A DNA stretch of 64,000 nucleotides from NCBI RefSeq assembly GCF_001461695.1, contig NZ_AUTC01000139.1:1-64000 (forward strand), read 5' to 3'. Each line of letters starts with the position of its first letter. The stretch's first letter is position 1. The position numbers were made by a program, and so were the translations under genes. Source of the DNA: Sinorhizobium fredii USDA 205. GTDB taxonomy: Bacteria; Pseudomonadota; Alphaproteobacteria; Rhizobiales; Rhizobiaceae. Shown here one piece after another: positions 26,422 through 38,262 of this stretch. Under the pieces are notes generated by a model that was given only the letters and a program-made list of their open reading frames with translations, made no database searches and was not told where the DNA came from.

Positions 26422-27450
26422 TTGCGCACTTTTTTCAGCACGACCGCGATGGCGGTCCTAGCGGCAACGCTTTTTGCCGGTTCCGCGGCCGCCGAGACGG
26501 AGAATCCGTTCCGCTGCAAGCCAGGCGAAAAATACGTCATGAACGTCATGGTATCGGGCGTCGAATACTGGTTCCCAGTCTATGAAATGTTCAAGCAGGC
26601 CGGCCAGCAGTTCGGCTGCGAGACGGAATATACCGGCACGCCCGAATATGATGTCAACAAACAGATCGCCACCTTCGACCAGGCACTGGCACAGAGCCCG
26701 GCCGGCATTCTCGTCCATCCAATGAACTCCGACCCCTTCATCGAGCCGATCAACCGCGCGATCGGCCAGGGCACGGCGGTCGTGACCTTCGCGGCCGACT
26801 CGCCGCTCTCCAAGCGAGTGTCCTTCATCACTTCGGACAACACCCGCGAAGGCATCTATGCTGCCGACGCAATCGCCGAGAAGATGGGCGGCAAAGGGGA
26901 ATATGCGGTTCTGGAAAATCCGGGCCAGGACAACCACGACAAGCGCATCGCGGCCTTCATCGGGCGCATGGAGGAGAAGTGGCCGGACATGAAGCTGGTC
27001 GGCCGTGCGGCCTCCAACCAGGATCCGACCAAGGCCTATCAGGGCCTCAACAGCATCATCCAGGCCAATCCTAACCTCGGCGCCGTCTTCATGCCGGAAG
27101 CGAATTCGGCGATCGGCGCCGCACAGGCCAACAAGGAAAGCGGCGGCAAGGTCCTCGTCATGTGCGCGGACGTGAACGCCAATATCCTCGACATGATCAA
27201 GGCTGGCGAGGTCTTCGGTTCGATCAACCCGAACCAGGGCATGCAGGGCTATATGGGCTTCATGTTGCTTTGGCTCGCAAAGCATCCGGAACTGATCGAC
27301 CCGATGAACGACGCAACACGCTCCGGCTTCAACCCGATGAGCATCCCGGTCGTCGACAACGGGCTCTCCATCGTGACGGCGGAAAATGCCGACGACTTCT
27401 ATTGGGACAAGTACCTGAAGCGTCGCGGCACGAAGGGCATCGAGGAGTAG
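26422..27450 (+). CDS. sugar ABC transporter periplasmic binding protein
   Basis: A 342-residue family 2 (RbsB-like) sugar-binding protein. Start is TTG 26422, chosen because GAGGAGG (26411-26417) lies four bases before it and translation then begins with a proper signal peptide (RTFFSTTAMAVLAATLFAGSAAA). An in-frame ATG at 26353 would add residues with no signal character. The mature protein shows VSGVEYWFPVYEMFKQAG, PEYDVNKQIATFDQAL and GILVHPMNSD, as in pentose/polyol binding proteins. First gene of the operon behind the 26264 operator. Confidence 0.85.
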   Translation: MRTFFSTTAMAVLAATLFAGSAAAETENPFRCKPGEKYVMNVMVSGVEYWFPVYEMFKQAGQQFGCETEYTGTPEYDVNKQIATFDQALAQSPAGILVHPMNSDPFIEPINRAIGQGTAVVTFAADSPLSKRVSFITSDNTREGIYAADAIAEKMGGKGEYAVLENPGQDNHDKRIAAFIGRMEEKWPDMKLVGRAASNQDPTKAYQGLNSIIQANPNLGAVFMPEANSAIGAAQANKESGGKVLVMCADVNANILDMIKAGEVFGSINPNQGMQGYMGFMLLWLAKHPELIDPMNDATRSGFNPMSIPVVDNGLSIVTAENADDFYWDKYLKRRGTKGIEE

Positions 27451-27463
27451 GTTCCGGATCAGC

Positions 27464-27491
27464 GCCATCCGCGCCTCATGGCGCGGATGGC
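27464..27491 (+). promoter_or_regulatory. Intercistronic hairpin between binding-protein and ATPase genes
   Basis: GCCATCCGCGCC and GGCGCGGATGGC form a perfect 12-base stem with a TCAT loop, 14 bases after the binding-protein stop. Such hairpins commonly stabilise the upstream message so that binding protein outnumbers membrane components. It covers the alternative ATG at 27478, supporting initiation at 27517. Confidence 0.65.
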
Positions 27492-27516
27492 CTCAGAAGG
27501 GGAGGGGAAGAAGACG

Positions 27517-29046
27517 ATGGCGGAGGCTGTGCTCAGCATTCATGGCGTGACAAAGCACTTCGGGGCGGTGAAGGCGCTGACGGATGTCAACTTCACGCTG
27601 GAACGCGGCGAGGTTCATGCGCTCTGCGGCGAGAACGGCGCCGGAAAGTCGACGCTGATGAACATCATCGCCGGCGTGCTGCAGCCGACCGAGGGCGAGA
27701 TCCGCGTGGACGGCAAGGTCGTGAAAATCTCCTCGCCTGCGGTCGCGCAGTCGCTCGGCATTGGCCTCGTGCATCAGGAGATCGCGCTCTGCCCGGATGC
27801 GACGGTGGCCGAAAACATGTTCATGGCGGCGACCAACCGCCGCCGTGCGCCCTTCATGAACTACCGGGCGCTCGAACGCGACGCGCAGGCGGTGATGAAC
27901 CGACTTGCCGCGATCGACGTCCGCCGCAAGGTTGCGGACCTGCCAATTTCCAGCCAGCAGCTCGTCGAGATCGCCAAGGCTCTGACGCTCGACTGCCGCG
28001 TGCTGATCCTGGACGAGCCGACCGCGGCGCTGACCGAAGCCGAGGCGCAGCAGCTGTTTTCAATCATTCGTGACCTCAAGGCGAACGGCATCTCGATCAT
28101 CTACATAAGTCACCGCATGGCGGAGATTTTCAGCCTGTGCGACCGGGTTACCGTGTTCCGTGACGGCCGATACGTCTGCACCGACCGCATCGTCGACGTC
28201 ACGCCGGACGACGTGGTACGCCGCATGGTGGGGCGCGAGATCACGCAGCTCTACCCGGAAAAGCTCGGGCGGGGTGAGGCGCCTGGCGAGACGATCTTTG
28301 AGGTGGACAGCATCGGTGACGGCGAGCGTTTCCATGAGGTCAGCCTCGCGCTGCGCAACGGCGAGATCCTCGGCATTGGCGGGCTGATAGGCTCCGGCCG
28401 CACGGAAATCGCCGAGGCTATCTGCGGGCTCCGGCAACGCGTCGCGGGCACGGTACGTCTGCATGGCAAGACACAGAAGATCAATTCCTATTCCGATGCA
28501 GTCAAAGCCGGCATCGTTTATCTGTCGGAGGATCGCAAGGGGTCCGGCGTCTTTCTGGAGATGTCCATCGCGCAGAACATCTCCGTGCTGGATCTGAAGT
28601 CGGTGACCAATTCCGTCGGCCTCATGAACGGCCGCGCGGAGGCCGCTCTTGCGGAGGATTTTGCGCGGCGGCTTGGGGTGCGCATGGGCGGCATCGAGGC
28701 ACCCGTAAAATCGCTCTCGGGCGGCAACCAGCAGAAGGTTGCGATTGCCAAGCAGCTCGCGGTGAAGCCGAAGGTGATCGTGATGGACGAGCCGACACGC
28801 GGCATCGACGTGGGCGCGAAGACGGAGATTCATCGGCTGCTGCGTGAGCTTGCGCGCTCAGGCATGGGCATCATCGTCATCTCGTCGGAAATGCCCGAGC
28901 TGCTGGGGCTCTCGGACCGCGTGCTCGTCGTCCGGGAGGGCCGCCTCGCCGGTGAGCTCGGCGCCGACGAGATGTCGGAGGAGACTGTGATCCGCCTCGC
29001 CTCGGGGGTGGCAACGGCAAAGGCGGCGGACTATGCCGCGCGATGA
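27517..29046 (+). CDS. sugar ABC transporter ATP-binding protein (two ATPase domains)
   Basis: A 509-residue RbsA/XylG-type protein with two fused nucleotide-binding domains. The first has GENGAGKST as Walker A (about 36-44), [13 protein letters not shown] as a modified signature and [10 protein letters not shown] as Walker B. The second has the degenerate [13 protein letters not shown], then [15 protein letters not shown] and [19 protein letters not shown] 27517 is used because GGGGAAGAAG precedes it and the earlier ATG sits inside a hairpin. It energises the importer with the flanking binding protein and permease. Confidence 0.88.
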   Translation: MAEAVLSIHGVTKHFGAVKALTDVNFTLERGEVHALCGENGAGKSTLMNIIAGVLQPTEGEIRVDGKVVKISSPAVAQSLGIGLVHQEIALCPDATVAENMFMAATNRRRAPFMNYRALERDAQAVMNRLAAIDVRRKVADLPISSQQLVEIAKALTLDCRVLILDEPTAALTEAEAQQLFSIIRDLKANGISIIYISHRMAEIFSLCDRVTVFRDGRYVCTDRIVDVTPDDVVRRMVGREITQLYPEKLGRGEAPGETIFEVDSIGDGERFHEVSLALRNGEILGIGGLIGSGRTEIAEAICGLRQRVAGTVRLHGKTQKINSYSDAVKAGIVYLSEDRKGSGVFLEMSIAQNISVLDLKSVTNSVGLMNGRAEAALAEDFARRLGVRMGGIEAPVKSLSGGNQQKVAIAKQLAVKPKVIVMDEPTRGIDVGAKTEIHRLLRELARSGMGIIVISSEMPELLGLSDRVLVVREGRLAGELGADEMSEETVIRLASGVATAKAADYAAR

Positions 29047-29065
29047 GAAAGTGGGAGGGACGGGA

Positions 29066-30055
29066 ATGGCAATCGACACGATTGTGGCAGGCGCGCCGAA
29101 GACATCGTCTTGGAAACGCATCGGCACCATGCGCGAGGGGGGGCTGATCGCGATCATCCTTGCGCTCTGCGTGATCATGAGCTTTGCCTCGCCGCACTTC
29201 CTGACACTCGGCAATTTTCGCGCCATGCTGATGAGTTTTTCCGTCGAGGGCATCGTCGTCGTCGGCATGACGATCCTGCTCATCGTCGGCGGCATCGACC
29301 TCGCGGTCGGCTCGGTCGTCTGCTTCGCAATGGTCCTCTCGGGCTCGCTTTTCCTCGCCGGGCTCGACCCTTGGACGGCCTCGCTCTTCGGCATCGTTGT
29401 CAGCAGCGCAATCGGCGCCATGATGGGCTTCTTCGTGACCGTCGTTGGCCTCAATCACTTCATCACGTCGCTCGCTGGCATGGTGATCGTGCGCGGGCTC
29501 TGCCTCATCATCACAAAGGGCACGCCGCTCTCGCTCTTCACGCTGCCGGCGGGTTTCAAGGCCGTGGGGCAGGGTACATTCTACGGCGTTCCCTATGTCA
29601 TCCTGATCTTCGTCGCCGTCGTCATCCTGTTCGATTTCCTGCTGCGCCGGGCGACCGCCTTCCGCAAGGTTTTCTACACCGGCAGCAACGAGAAGGCGGC
29701 GCTCTATTCCGGCATCAAGACCAACCAGGTGAAATTCTGGGTGACGGTGCTCTGCTCCACGCTCGCCGGTGTTGCAGGCGTTATCTACATGTCCCGCTTC
29801 GGCGCCGCGACCCCCACTTTTGGCATCGGTATGGAACTCAACATAATCGCGGCGGCGGTAATCGGCGGCGCTTCGCTGAACGGCGGCTCGGGCACGATCC
29901 TTGGCGCCATCCTCGGCATCGCGCTTCTCTCTGTCGTGACCAGCTCTCTGATCCTGCTCGACGTATCGGTCTATTGGCAGGACATGATCAAGGGGTGCAT
30001 TCTGCTCGCCGCGGTTTCCATCGACCATTTCCTGCATAAGCGGAAGGCTGCCTGA
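29066..30055 (+). CDS. sugar ABC transporter permease, RbsC-like
   Basis: A 329-residue RbsC/BPD_transp_2 permease with eight to ten hydrophobic helices. Characteristic segments are GGIDLAVGSVVCFAMVLSG and, near the end, AAAVIGGASLNGGSGTILGA. ATG 29066 is preceded by GGGAGGG; an earlier ATG at 29033 overlaps the ATPase gene and adds only polar residues. Only one permease gene is present, so a homodimer is expected. Confidence 0.87.
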   Translation: MAIDTIVAGAPKTSSWKRIGTMREGGLIAIILALCVIMSFASPHFLTLGNFRAMLMSFSVEGIVVVGMTILLIVGGIDLAVGSVVCFAMVLSGSLFLAGLDPWTASLFGIVVSSAIGAMMGFFVTVVGLNHFITSLAGMVIVRGLCLIITKGTPLSLFTLPAGFKAVGQGTFYGVPYVILIFVAVVILFDFLLRRATAFRKVFYTGSNEKAALYSGIKTNQVKFWVTVLCSTLAGVAGVIYMSRFGAATPTFGIGMELNIIAAAVIGGASLNGGSGTILGAILGIALLSVVTSSLILLDVSVYWQDMIKGCILLAAVSIDHFLHKRKAA

Positions 30056-30056
30056 C

Positions 30057-31060
30057 ATGCCAATTGCGAAACTGAAACCCAGAACGACAGCCCCACGCGA
30101 GGAAATCGTCATCGCGCGCCAGATGCACCAGGCGCTCGTCCTGCACTATATGGAGGGTTTGACGCAGGCACAGATCGCCGGTCAGCTCGGGATTTCGCAA
30201 GCCACCGTCAACCGTCTGATCAAGCGGGGGCGCCAGCTCGGCCTCGTCGAGATCAAGATCAAGTCGCCGGTCGAGCCGCTGGTCGACATGGAGGAGCGTC
30301 TGCTCGCGCTCGGCGGCATCAGCCGTGCGGTCGTGGTGCCGACCATTTCCGACAATCCGCAGACCGCGCTCCTGGCGGTCGGAGAAGCGGCGGCCCGCCT
30401 GCTGCTCGATGAGATCGGCGACCGAGACACAATCTGTATAACTGGCGGCAAAGGAGTGAGCGCCGTCGTCGCCGGCCTGCAGCCGCCGCGCCGTTTCGAT
30501 GTCGAGGTTATTCCGGCAACGGGCTGCGTGCAGGGCAAGCACTATACCGACGTCAACCATGTCTCGACCCTGATGGCCGAGCGGCTCGGCGGGCGCTCCT
30601 ACCAGATCCACGCGCCCCTCTTCGCCGACGATGCCGAGCAGCGAGAAATGCTGATCAATATCCGCTCCGTCGCCGATGTCTTCAAACGGGCGCGCGAAGC
30701 GAACGTGGCGGTGGTCGGCATCGGCTCGATCCTTACCGACGACTCGAGCTACTACGACCTGCATCCGTCTTCCAGCACCGACCGGGCGGCGATCGAACGT
30801 TCCGGCGCGACCTGCGAACTGCTCGCCCACCTGCTCGACGACCGGGGTCAGATTTGCGACTACAGCCTCAACCGTTCGCTGGTGTCGCTGACGCTTGAGG
30901 AATTCGCCTCGATCCCGACCAAGATCGGCGTCGCCAGCGGACCGAATAAGGCGGGCCCGATTCTCAGCGTCATGCGCGGCAACCATCTCGACACGCTCGT
31001 CACCGACGAGGCGACCGGCGCGCGTATTCTTGAAATTGCGTCCGAGGGAGGATTTTCCGC

Positions 31061-31064
<4 letters not shown>
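30057..31064 (+). CDS. SorC-family sugar-binding transcriptional regulator, EryD-like
   Basis: A 335-residue SorC/DeoR-type regulator. The N-terminal HTH spans about 22-60 (MEGLTQAQIAGQLGISQATV) and the C-terminal sugar-phosphate-binding domain contains TGGKGVSAVVAGL and VGIGSILTDDSSYY. The HTH and overall length resemble EryD of rhizobial and Brucella erythritol operons. It lies inside the operon, right after the permease gene, and its stop overlaps the next start (ATGA), so it would be autoregulated. The 26264 inverted repeat is the likely operator. Confidence 0.85.
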
Positions 31065-32056
<992 letters not shown>

Positions 32057-32068
32057 CGGACTGTCATC

Positions 32069-33816
32069 ATGAACCGGAGAGAGACAATGGACGGGCTGCG
32101 CCGCAGTCCGAACGTGGACGTGTGCGTCCTCGGCGGCGGCATCAACGGCCTCAGCGTCTTCCGCGAGCTGGCGCTGCAGGGCGTAAACGTGCTGCTGGTC
32201 GAGAAGGGCGACTATTGTTCCGGCGCGAGCGCTGCCCTCTCGCGCATGGTTCATGGTGGTCTGCGCTATCTGGAGAACGGTGAGTTCGGCCTGGTGCAGG
32301 AGTCGCTCGTCGAGCGCGACCGGCTGCTGCGCAACGCCCCCCACTATGTCGCCCCACTTCCGACCACGGTGCCGATCTTCGATATCTTCTCTGGTCTTGC
32401 CAACGGGATCGTGCGTTTTCTCGGCCTCACCCGCCGGCCCAGCCGTCGCGGTGCCGTCGCTATCAAGGTGGGCCTCGGCATCTACGATTTCCTGACGCGC
32501 AAGCGGGCGCTGATGCCTCGCCACCAGTGCCGCGGCCGCAAGGCGACGCTGGAAAAATGGCCGGCGCTCAACCCGGCGATCCGCAGCTCCGCGACCTACT
32601 ACGATGCCTGGGTCAGCCATCCCGAACGCCTCGGCATCGAGCTGTTGCGCGACGGTCTCTCCGCCGGGCCGAATGCCCAGGCCCTGAACTACGCGACAAT
32701 CGAGAGAGCCGGCGCCAGGGAATTCCTGCTGCATGACTGCCTTTCTGGCGAAACGTTCTGATGCAGCCGCGGCTGGTCATCAATGCTACCGGCGGCTGGA
32801 TTGATATCGCGAACGCCGCGCTGCTTCCCGCAGACACGCGGCCCGCGCGACTGATGGGCGGCACGAAGGGCTCGCATCTGATCATCGACAATCCCGCGCT
32901 CCGCGACATCCTCGGCGGGCACATGATCTACTACGAGAACGAGGACGGCCGCATTTGCATCCTGTTTCCCTATCTCGGCAAGGTGCTGGTTGGCTCGACG
33001 GATATCCGCGTCGACGATCCCGGCACGGTGCGGTGCGGGGCCGATGAGCGAGACTATATCCTGCAATCGCTTGCCTTCGTGCTGCCGGGCGTGCGCATCC
33101 GACCGGAGGAGATCGTCTTCCAATTCGCCGGGGTACGCCCGCTGCCGGCCAGCAACGACAGCTTCACCGGCCGCATCCCGCGCGACCATTTCTGCACCGT
33201 GCTCGAAGACCGCGAGGGCGGACCGCCCGTGCTCTGCATGATCGGCGGCAAGTGGACGACCTTCCGCTCCTTCGGCGCACTCGCCGCCGACATGGCGTTG
33301 GAACGGCTTGACTGGAGCCGCCGTGTCGACACGGCGGATCGCACCTTCGGCGGCGGACGAGTGTTTCCTAAAGACCGTAGCGGTTGGATTCGGGATCTGT
33401 CGGAATCGTCAGGCGTTTCGCTCGATCGCGTTGCGATGCTTTTCGAGCGCTACGGGACAGATGCTGAGGGCGTCGTCCGCTTCACCGCCGCGGGGCCGGA
33501 CTACCTCATGCCCCATACCGGCTACAGCGCCCGGGAGCTCCTCTATCTCATTCGCACGGAGGCGGTCGAACATCTGGACGACCTGCTGCTGCGGCGCACG
33601 ACGCTGGCTATCACCGGCGAGCTTTCCCTCGACACGGCCGAGGCCGCCCTCGATCTGCTTGCAACCGAAAAGGGCTGGCCGGCGCCACGCAAGGCCGAGG
33701 AGCGCAGCCATTTTCTCACCCTCATGCGCGAGCGCCACGGCGTCGCGGAGGCAACCCTTTCCGCAAGGAACGAACAAAGGAGTGAATTATGCGAAACAAC
33801 CGAAAGGTCAGGATGA
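32069..33816 (+). pseudogene. GlpD/EryB-like FAD-dependent sugar alcohol-phosphate dehydrogenase, split by one base
   Basis: The N-terminal part (32069-32761, 230 residues) carries the FAD motif VCVLGGGINGLSVFRELA and SRMVHGGLRYLENGEF; the C-terminal part (32761-33816, 351 residues) continues at VINATGGWID, FPYLGKVLVGSTD and GGKWTTFRSFG. They form one GlpD-family enzyme, as in EryB, which oxidises erythritol phosphate. Near 32757 one base is missing; restoring a T (ACGTTTCTG) joins the halves. The break makes a TGATG stop-start overlap, so coupled translation of two chains cannot be excluded, but the cut lies within the FAD domain. A real mutation or a sequencing error is more likely. Confidence 0.75.
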
Positions 33817-34631
33817 ACCGGCTGTTCGGCAACGGCCGTTGCCTGGACGTGGCGATCGACCACGGCGTGTGCAACGAGCCGTCCTTCCTCGATGGGCTGG
33901 TGAACATGCCAGCCGTCGTAAGGGCGCTGGTCGATGCCAGACCTGACGCGATCCAGATGAACTACGGCCAGGCCGACCTGTTGCAGGACATGCCCGGTAA
34001 GGACAAGCCGGCGCTCGTCATGCGCATCGACATGGGCAATCCTTATAACCACATCCGCCATCGCGACATGTGGGCGGTATTGCAGAACGAGGCCGAGCCG
34101 CTGATCGGCGCATTGCAGATGGATGCCGCCTGCGTGGTGGTCAATCTCTTCATGCTGCCGGATGAACCCGATCTCTTCCGCCAATGCGTCCAGAACATTT
34201 CGCGCGTGCGGGCAGACTGCGAACGATACGGCATGCCGCTGATGATCGAACCGCTCGTCATGCAGCCCGTGGCGGAACGCGGCGGCTACATGGTCGACGG
34301 CGATGCGGAAAAGATTGTCACGTTGACGCGGCTTGCCCGCGAGATGGGTGCCGATATCGTCAAGGCGGACCCGACGACCAATGCGGAGGATTTCCACCGC
34401 GTCGTCGACGCGGCGCGCTGCCCGGTTCTGGTGCGCGGCGGCGGCAAGGAGGATCTTCGCGCCGTCTTCGACAAATCAGCCGCCTTGATGCGGCAGGGCG
34501 CCATGGGCATGGTCTATGGGCGCAACATCTACCAGCATGCCAATCCTAGCGCCGTGGTGCGTGGGCTGATGGCGATCGTGCACGAGGATGCAAGCGGCGA
34601 GGACGCCTTCGCTTTCTATCTGCAGGGTTAA
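33789..34631 (+). CDS. class I aldolase (DeoC/LsrF/FbaB superfamily)
   Basis: A 280-residue TIM-barrel aldolase. Lys192 in ADIVKADPTT is the probable Schiff-base lysine, LDVAIDHGVCNEP (about 19-31) is the conserved N-terminal substrate segment, and VLVRGGGKEDL is the phosphate-binding strand. It overlaps the end of the dehydrogenase gene by 28 bases. Relatives act on ketose phosphates (fructose-1,6-bisphosphate, phospho-AI-2). Such an aldolase is not part of the classical erythritol pathway, which suggests cleavage of a phosphorylated keto-polyol to DHAP and an aldehyde. Confidence 0.8.
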   Translation: MRNNRKVRMNRLFGNGRCLDVAIDHGVCNEPSFLDGLVNMPAVVRALVDARPDAIQMNYGQADLLQDMPGKDKPALVMRIDMGNPYNHIRHRDMWAVLQNEAEPLIGALQMDAACVVVNLFMLPDEPDLFRQCVQNISRVRADCERYGMPLMIEPLVMQPVAERGGYMVDGDAEKIVTLTRLAREMGADIVKADPTTNAEDFHRVVDAARCPVLVRGGGKEDLRAVFDKSAALMRQGAMGMVYGRNIYQHANPSAVVRGLMAIVHEDASGEDAFAFYLQG

Positions 34632-34662
34632 AGGCGTAAACGAACCTTGGGAGGGGTTCCGA

Positions 34663-36192
34663 ATGGGAGACTATCTGTTGGGGATCGACGCCGGCAACAC
34701 CGTCATCAAGGCGGTGATCTTCGACCGGACCGGCCGGGAACTGGCGTATGCCGGGGAGGAGGGTCACAGCCGCATGCCATGCCCCGGCCATGTCGAGCGC
34801 GATCTCGGCGAACTCTGGACGAATGCCAAGCAAGTCATCCGCACCTGCCTCGACAAGGCGGGAGTCGCGGCGAGCGACATCGCCGCGATCGGCTGTGCCG
34901 GCCATGGCAACGGGCTCTATGCACTCGACCGCGACGGCGAACCGTTCCTCGGCATACAGTCACTCGACACGCGGGCGACCAGCCTCGTCGATGAATGGGC
35001 GGCGGAAGGCGTCGGCGACCGGACCTATCCAATCGCGCGCCAACGCCCTTGGCCCTCACAGACGCCGACGCTTCTTGCCTGGCTGAAGCGCCACCGGCCG
35101 GAGGTCTTCAAGCGCATCGGTACGGTGTTCTTCTCCAAGGATTTCGTCGTCAACCGCCTGACCGGACGCCGCGTCAGCGAGGTGTCGGACATGTCCGGTG
35201 CCGGTCTGCTCGATCTAGCCGCCCGCAGCTATGACAGGACGCTGATGGACGCCTACGGGCTCGCCGATTGCATGGACCTGCTGCCGCCGCTCATTGAAAG
35301 CGCCGACATCGCCGGCACGATTACGGAGAGGGTGGCGCAGGAAACTGGGCTTGCCTCCGGCACACCGGTGATCGGGGGACTCTTCGACGTCGTCGCCTCT
35401 GCGCTCGGTTCCGGCGTGTCGCGCACCGGCAGCGCCTCGATCATCGCGGGCACCTGGAGCATCAACCAGGTCATCATAGACGGTCCCGATCTCGATGGAC
35501 CCGTCTTTATGTCCTCGACCTTCGACCGCACCCGCTACATGGCGATGGAAAACAGTGCCACCTCGGCTGTTAATCTCGAATGGCTAGTGCGGGAATTCTT
35601 CGATGGTGAGCATGCGGGGAACCTCTCGCCCTTCGATGCTTGCTGCGCGCTGGCGGCTACCGTCGAACCGGCTGCGGACGATCCGCTCTACCACCCCTAT
35701 CTCTACGGCGCCCAGCAGGACGGCCACGCGCGGGCAGGCTTCTATGGGATCGCGGGCTGGCACAGCAAGGCGCATCTGATCCGTGCTCTCCTCGAAGGCG
35801 TCGCCTTCGGCCACCGCCAGCATATCGAGACGATCCGTAAGGCGGGGGCCAGCTTCGACGAAACCGTACTGTCCGGTGGCGGCTCGCGCAGCCGCCTCTG
35901 GCCGCAGATCTTTGCCGATGTGCTCGGCGTTCCGGTCTCCGTCGCCGCCTCGCGGGAAACGGGAGCGCTGGGTGCCGCGATCGCCGCGGGAACGGGCGTC
36001 GGTCTCTTCGCCGATTTCACCCATGGCGCGGCCGCCATGGTGCGTGTCGACCGCGAATACAGGCCGAAAGGCGCTCTCGCCGCCCACTATAACCGGCGCT
36101 ACGCCCTCTACAAGGACATTACCGACGCCATGATGCCGATCTGGCGGCGGCTTTCGGCGCCGGAAAACAAGGGAACGGGAGTTGCGGCGTGA
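34663..36192 (+). CDS. FGGY-family carbohydrate kinase
   Basis: A 509-residue FGGY kinase. The N-terminal phosphate loop is [15 protein letters not shown], and [13 protein letters not shown] and SLDTRA follow. The C-terminal FGGY-type adenosine motif includes [20 protein letters not shown] and [15 protein letters not shown] 34663 has GGGAGGGG upstream; the open frame from 34588 overlaps the aldolase gene and is unlikely. It is related to EryA/xylulose-type kinases and would phosphorylate the imported sugar or polyol. Its stop overlaps the next start (GTGA). Confidence 0.87.
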   Translation: MGDYLLGIDAGNTVIKAVIFDRTGRELAYAGEEGHSRMPCPGHVERDLGELWTNAKQVIRTCLDKAGVAASDIAAIGCAGHGNGLYALDRDGEPFLGIQSLDTRATSLVDEWAAEGVGDRTYPIARQRPWPSQTPTLLAWLKRHRPEVFKRIGTVFFSKDFVVNRLTGRRVSEVSDMSGAGLLDLAARSYDRTLMDAYGLADCMDLLPPLIESADIAGTITERVAQETGLASGTPVIGGLFDVVASALGSGVSRTGSASIIAGTWSINQVIIDGPDLDGPVFMSSTFDRTRYMAMENSATSAVNLEWLVREFFDGEHAGNLSPFDACCALAATVEPAADDPLYHPYLYGAQQDGHARAGFYGIAGWHSKAHLIRALLEGVAFGHRQHIETIRKAGASFDETVLSGGGSRSRLWPQIFADVLGVPVSVAASRETGALGAAIAAGTGVGLFADFTHGAAAMVRVDREYRPKGALAAHYNRRYALYKDITDAMMPIWRRLSAPENKGTGVAA

Positions 36193-37814
36193 CCATGCCC
36201 ACAATTGAAACTGCGGTAGATGAAGGCACCTACGATTTCATTATTGTCGGCGCCGGCTCGGCAGGTTGCGTCCTGGCGAACCGGCTCTCGGCTGATCCGA
36301 AGAGCCGGGTTCTGCTGCTCGAAGCGGGGGGCTCGGACCGCTACCACTGGGTGCATGTGCCGATCGGCTATCTCTACTGCATGGGTAATCCGCGCACCGA
36401 CTGGCTGATGAAGACGGCACCCGAAGCCGGCCTCAACGGCCGTGCGTTGAACTATCCGCGCGGCAAGGTGCTCGGCGGCTGTTCCTCGATCAACGGCATG
36501 ATCTACATGCGCGGCCAGGCAGCCGACTATGACGGCTGGCGGCAGGCGGGCAATGCCGGCTGGGGTTGGGACGACGTGCTGCCCTATTTCTTGAAGTCGG
36601 AGGACAATTACCGCGGCAAGTCGGCGATGCACGGCGCCGGCGGCGAATGGCGAGTCGAGCGCCAGCGCGTCTCCTGGCCGATCCTTGACGCATTCCGCGA
36701 TGCGGCGGAAGAGCTCGGCATCCCGAAGACCGACGACTTCAACTGTGGCGACAACGAGGGTTCCGGCTATTTCGAGGTCAACCAGCGCGGCGGCCTGCGC
36801 TGGAACACAACAAAAGCCTTCCTGCGACCGGCAATGAAGCGCAAGAATTTGCGCGTCCTGACTGGGGCCGAGACCGAACGGCTGAAATTCGACGGCAAGA
36901 TGGTCACCGGCGTGCGTTTCCGCCTTGGCGGCCGCCTCTGCATCGCTCATGCATCACGCGAAGTGGTGTTGTCTGCGGGTGCCATCAACTCGCCAAAAAT
37001 CCTGGAGCTGTCGGGCGTCGGTCGACCGCACTTGCTGTCCGCCCTCGGCATTCCAGTCCACCACGACCTTCAGGGCGTCGGCGAGAACCTTCAGGACCAC
37101 CTACAGATCCGCACCGTCTTCAAGATCAAAGGCGCGCGCACACTGAACCAGCTCTATCACAACCTCTTCAGCCGCGCCGGCATGGGTCTGCAATATGCCA
37201 TCAGCCGATCCGGCCCGCTCTCAATGGCGCCGAGCCAGCTCGGGATCTTCGCCAAGAGCGACCCGGCCGTCGCGACGGCCGATCTCGAGTATCACGTCCA
37301 GCCGCTTAGCACGGACCGGCTCGGTGAGCCGTTGCACCGCTATCCGGCCGTCACCGTCTCCGTCTGCAATCTCCGGCCCGAAAGCCGCGGCACGGTGCAT
37401 GTCACCGCGCGTGATGCGGCACAGCTACCTGAAATCCGCCCAAACTATCTCTCCACCGCCGGCGATCGATTGCTTGCGGCGAGGTCCATCCGCCACGCCC
37501 GCAGCCTCATGGGAACGAAGGGGCTAGCGCGATTCCGGCCGCAGGAAATGCTTCCCGGCCGCGAGCACGACAGCGATGAGGATCTGATCCGGCGCGCCGG
37601 CGACATCGCCACAACCATCTTCCACCCGGTCGGTACCTGCAAGATGGGAAGTGACCCTATGGCAGTGGTGGACGCGAAGCTACGCGTGCACGGCATCGGC
37701 CGATTGCGCGTCGTAGACGCCTCCATCATGCCGACGATTGTCTCCGGCAACACGAACTCGCCGGTGATCATGATCGCGGAGAAGGCATCAGAAGCCATTC
37801 TGAAGCGGTTGTAA
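36189..37814 (+). CDS. GMC-family FAD oxidoreductase, choline dehydrogenase-like
   Basis: A 541-residue GMC flavoprotein. The FAD fingerprint is [18 protein letters not shown] (about 16-33); GMC signature 1 is the [18 protein letters not shown] region, signature 2 is [13 protein letters not shown], and the active-site His/Asn end is [12 protein letters not shown] with [14 protein letters not shown]. Start is GTG 36189, overlapping the kinase stop, or ATG 36195. The last gene of the operon, it probably oxidises an alcohol to an aldehyde or ketone, passing electrons to the respiratory chain. Confidence 0.87.
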   Translation: MTMPTIETAVDEGTYDFIIVGAGSAGCVLANRLSADPKSRVLLLEAGGSDRYHWVHVPIGYLYCMGNPRTDWLMKTAPEAGLNGRALNYPRGKVLGGCSSINGMIYMRGQAADYDGWRQAGNAGWGWDDVLPYFLKSEDNYRGKSAMHGAGGEWRVERQRVSWPILDAFRDAAEELGIPKTDDFNCGDNEGSGYFEVNQRGGLRWNTTKAFLRPAMKRKNLRVLTGAETERLKFDGKMVTGVRFRLGGRLCIAHASREVVLSAGAINSPKILELSGVGRPHLLSALGIPVHHDLQGVGENLQDHLQIRTVFKIKGARTLNQLYHNLFSRAGMGLQYAISRSGPLSMAPSQLGIFAKSDPAVATADLEYHVQPLSTDRLGEPLHRYPAVTVSVCNLRPESRGTVHVTARDAAQLPEIRPNYLSTAGDRLLAARSIRHARSLMGTKGLARFRPQEMLPGREHDSDEDLIRRAGDIATTIFHPVGTCKMGSDPMAVVDAKLRVHGIGRLRVVDASIMPTIVSGNTNSPVIMIAEKASEAILKRL

Positions 37815-38262
37815 GAATCACTCGACACGTGCCTTGCTTGAAGGCGCCTTGGAGCACAGCCACGGGGCTGGAGCCCGCACCTCTAGGGTCGACTAGACCG
37901 CAGAATTCTACAATGCCTTCCCTTTCGAGAGCCGAGAATCGATCTTGGCAGTATGCGGCCGCCGGCTCCAAAAGCGGCCGGTCGAACTTTTGAAGAAGTT
38001 CTGGCCGCTAGCGGCCAATGTCCGCAGTGGGTCCAGGCTGTGTGAAAACGCGTTTCTACACAGCCAGGGTCGAAACTGGACCAGATGTCTCCCGCGGCTG
38101 GAAGCTGCAGTTCGCGCGCCGGGCTCGGCCCGCCGAAGGATTCAAGGCTGGGATTTAACCAGGGCCTCCCGTTTGCCAACCCCACAGCATTTGGTTCTGG
38201 CGAAAAAATCGGCCGGAGGACAGCGATGTCGTCCGGCCGGATCGGGTTTCCAATCCCACGTT
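37815..38262. other. Intergenic region between convergent genes
   Basis: About 450 bases without a convincing gene. It holds the inverted repeat at 38036-38065 and short frames lacking start signals. A stretch near 38090-38130 is very GC-rich. It could be a relic of mobile DNA, but no transposase remnant is readable. Confidence 0.4.
38036..38065. repeat. 30-base near-perfect inverted repeat
   Basis: GGCTGTGTGAAAACGC and its near-complement GCGTTTCTACACAGCC meet at a central CGCG. Both arms extend imperfectly (CCA/AGG) on the outside. It has no flanking T run. Candidate explanations are a transposon-end relic or a bidirectional terminator between the convergent GMC and esterase genes. Confidence 0.5.

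Noticed and set aside
28877..30112. 411-codon minus-strand frame opposite the RbsC-like permease
   Set aside because: Strongly biased composition and no homology; the permease on the other strand is clear.
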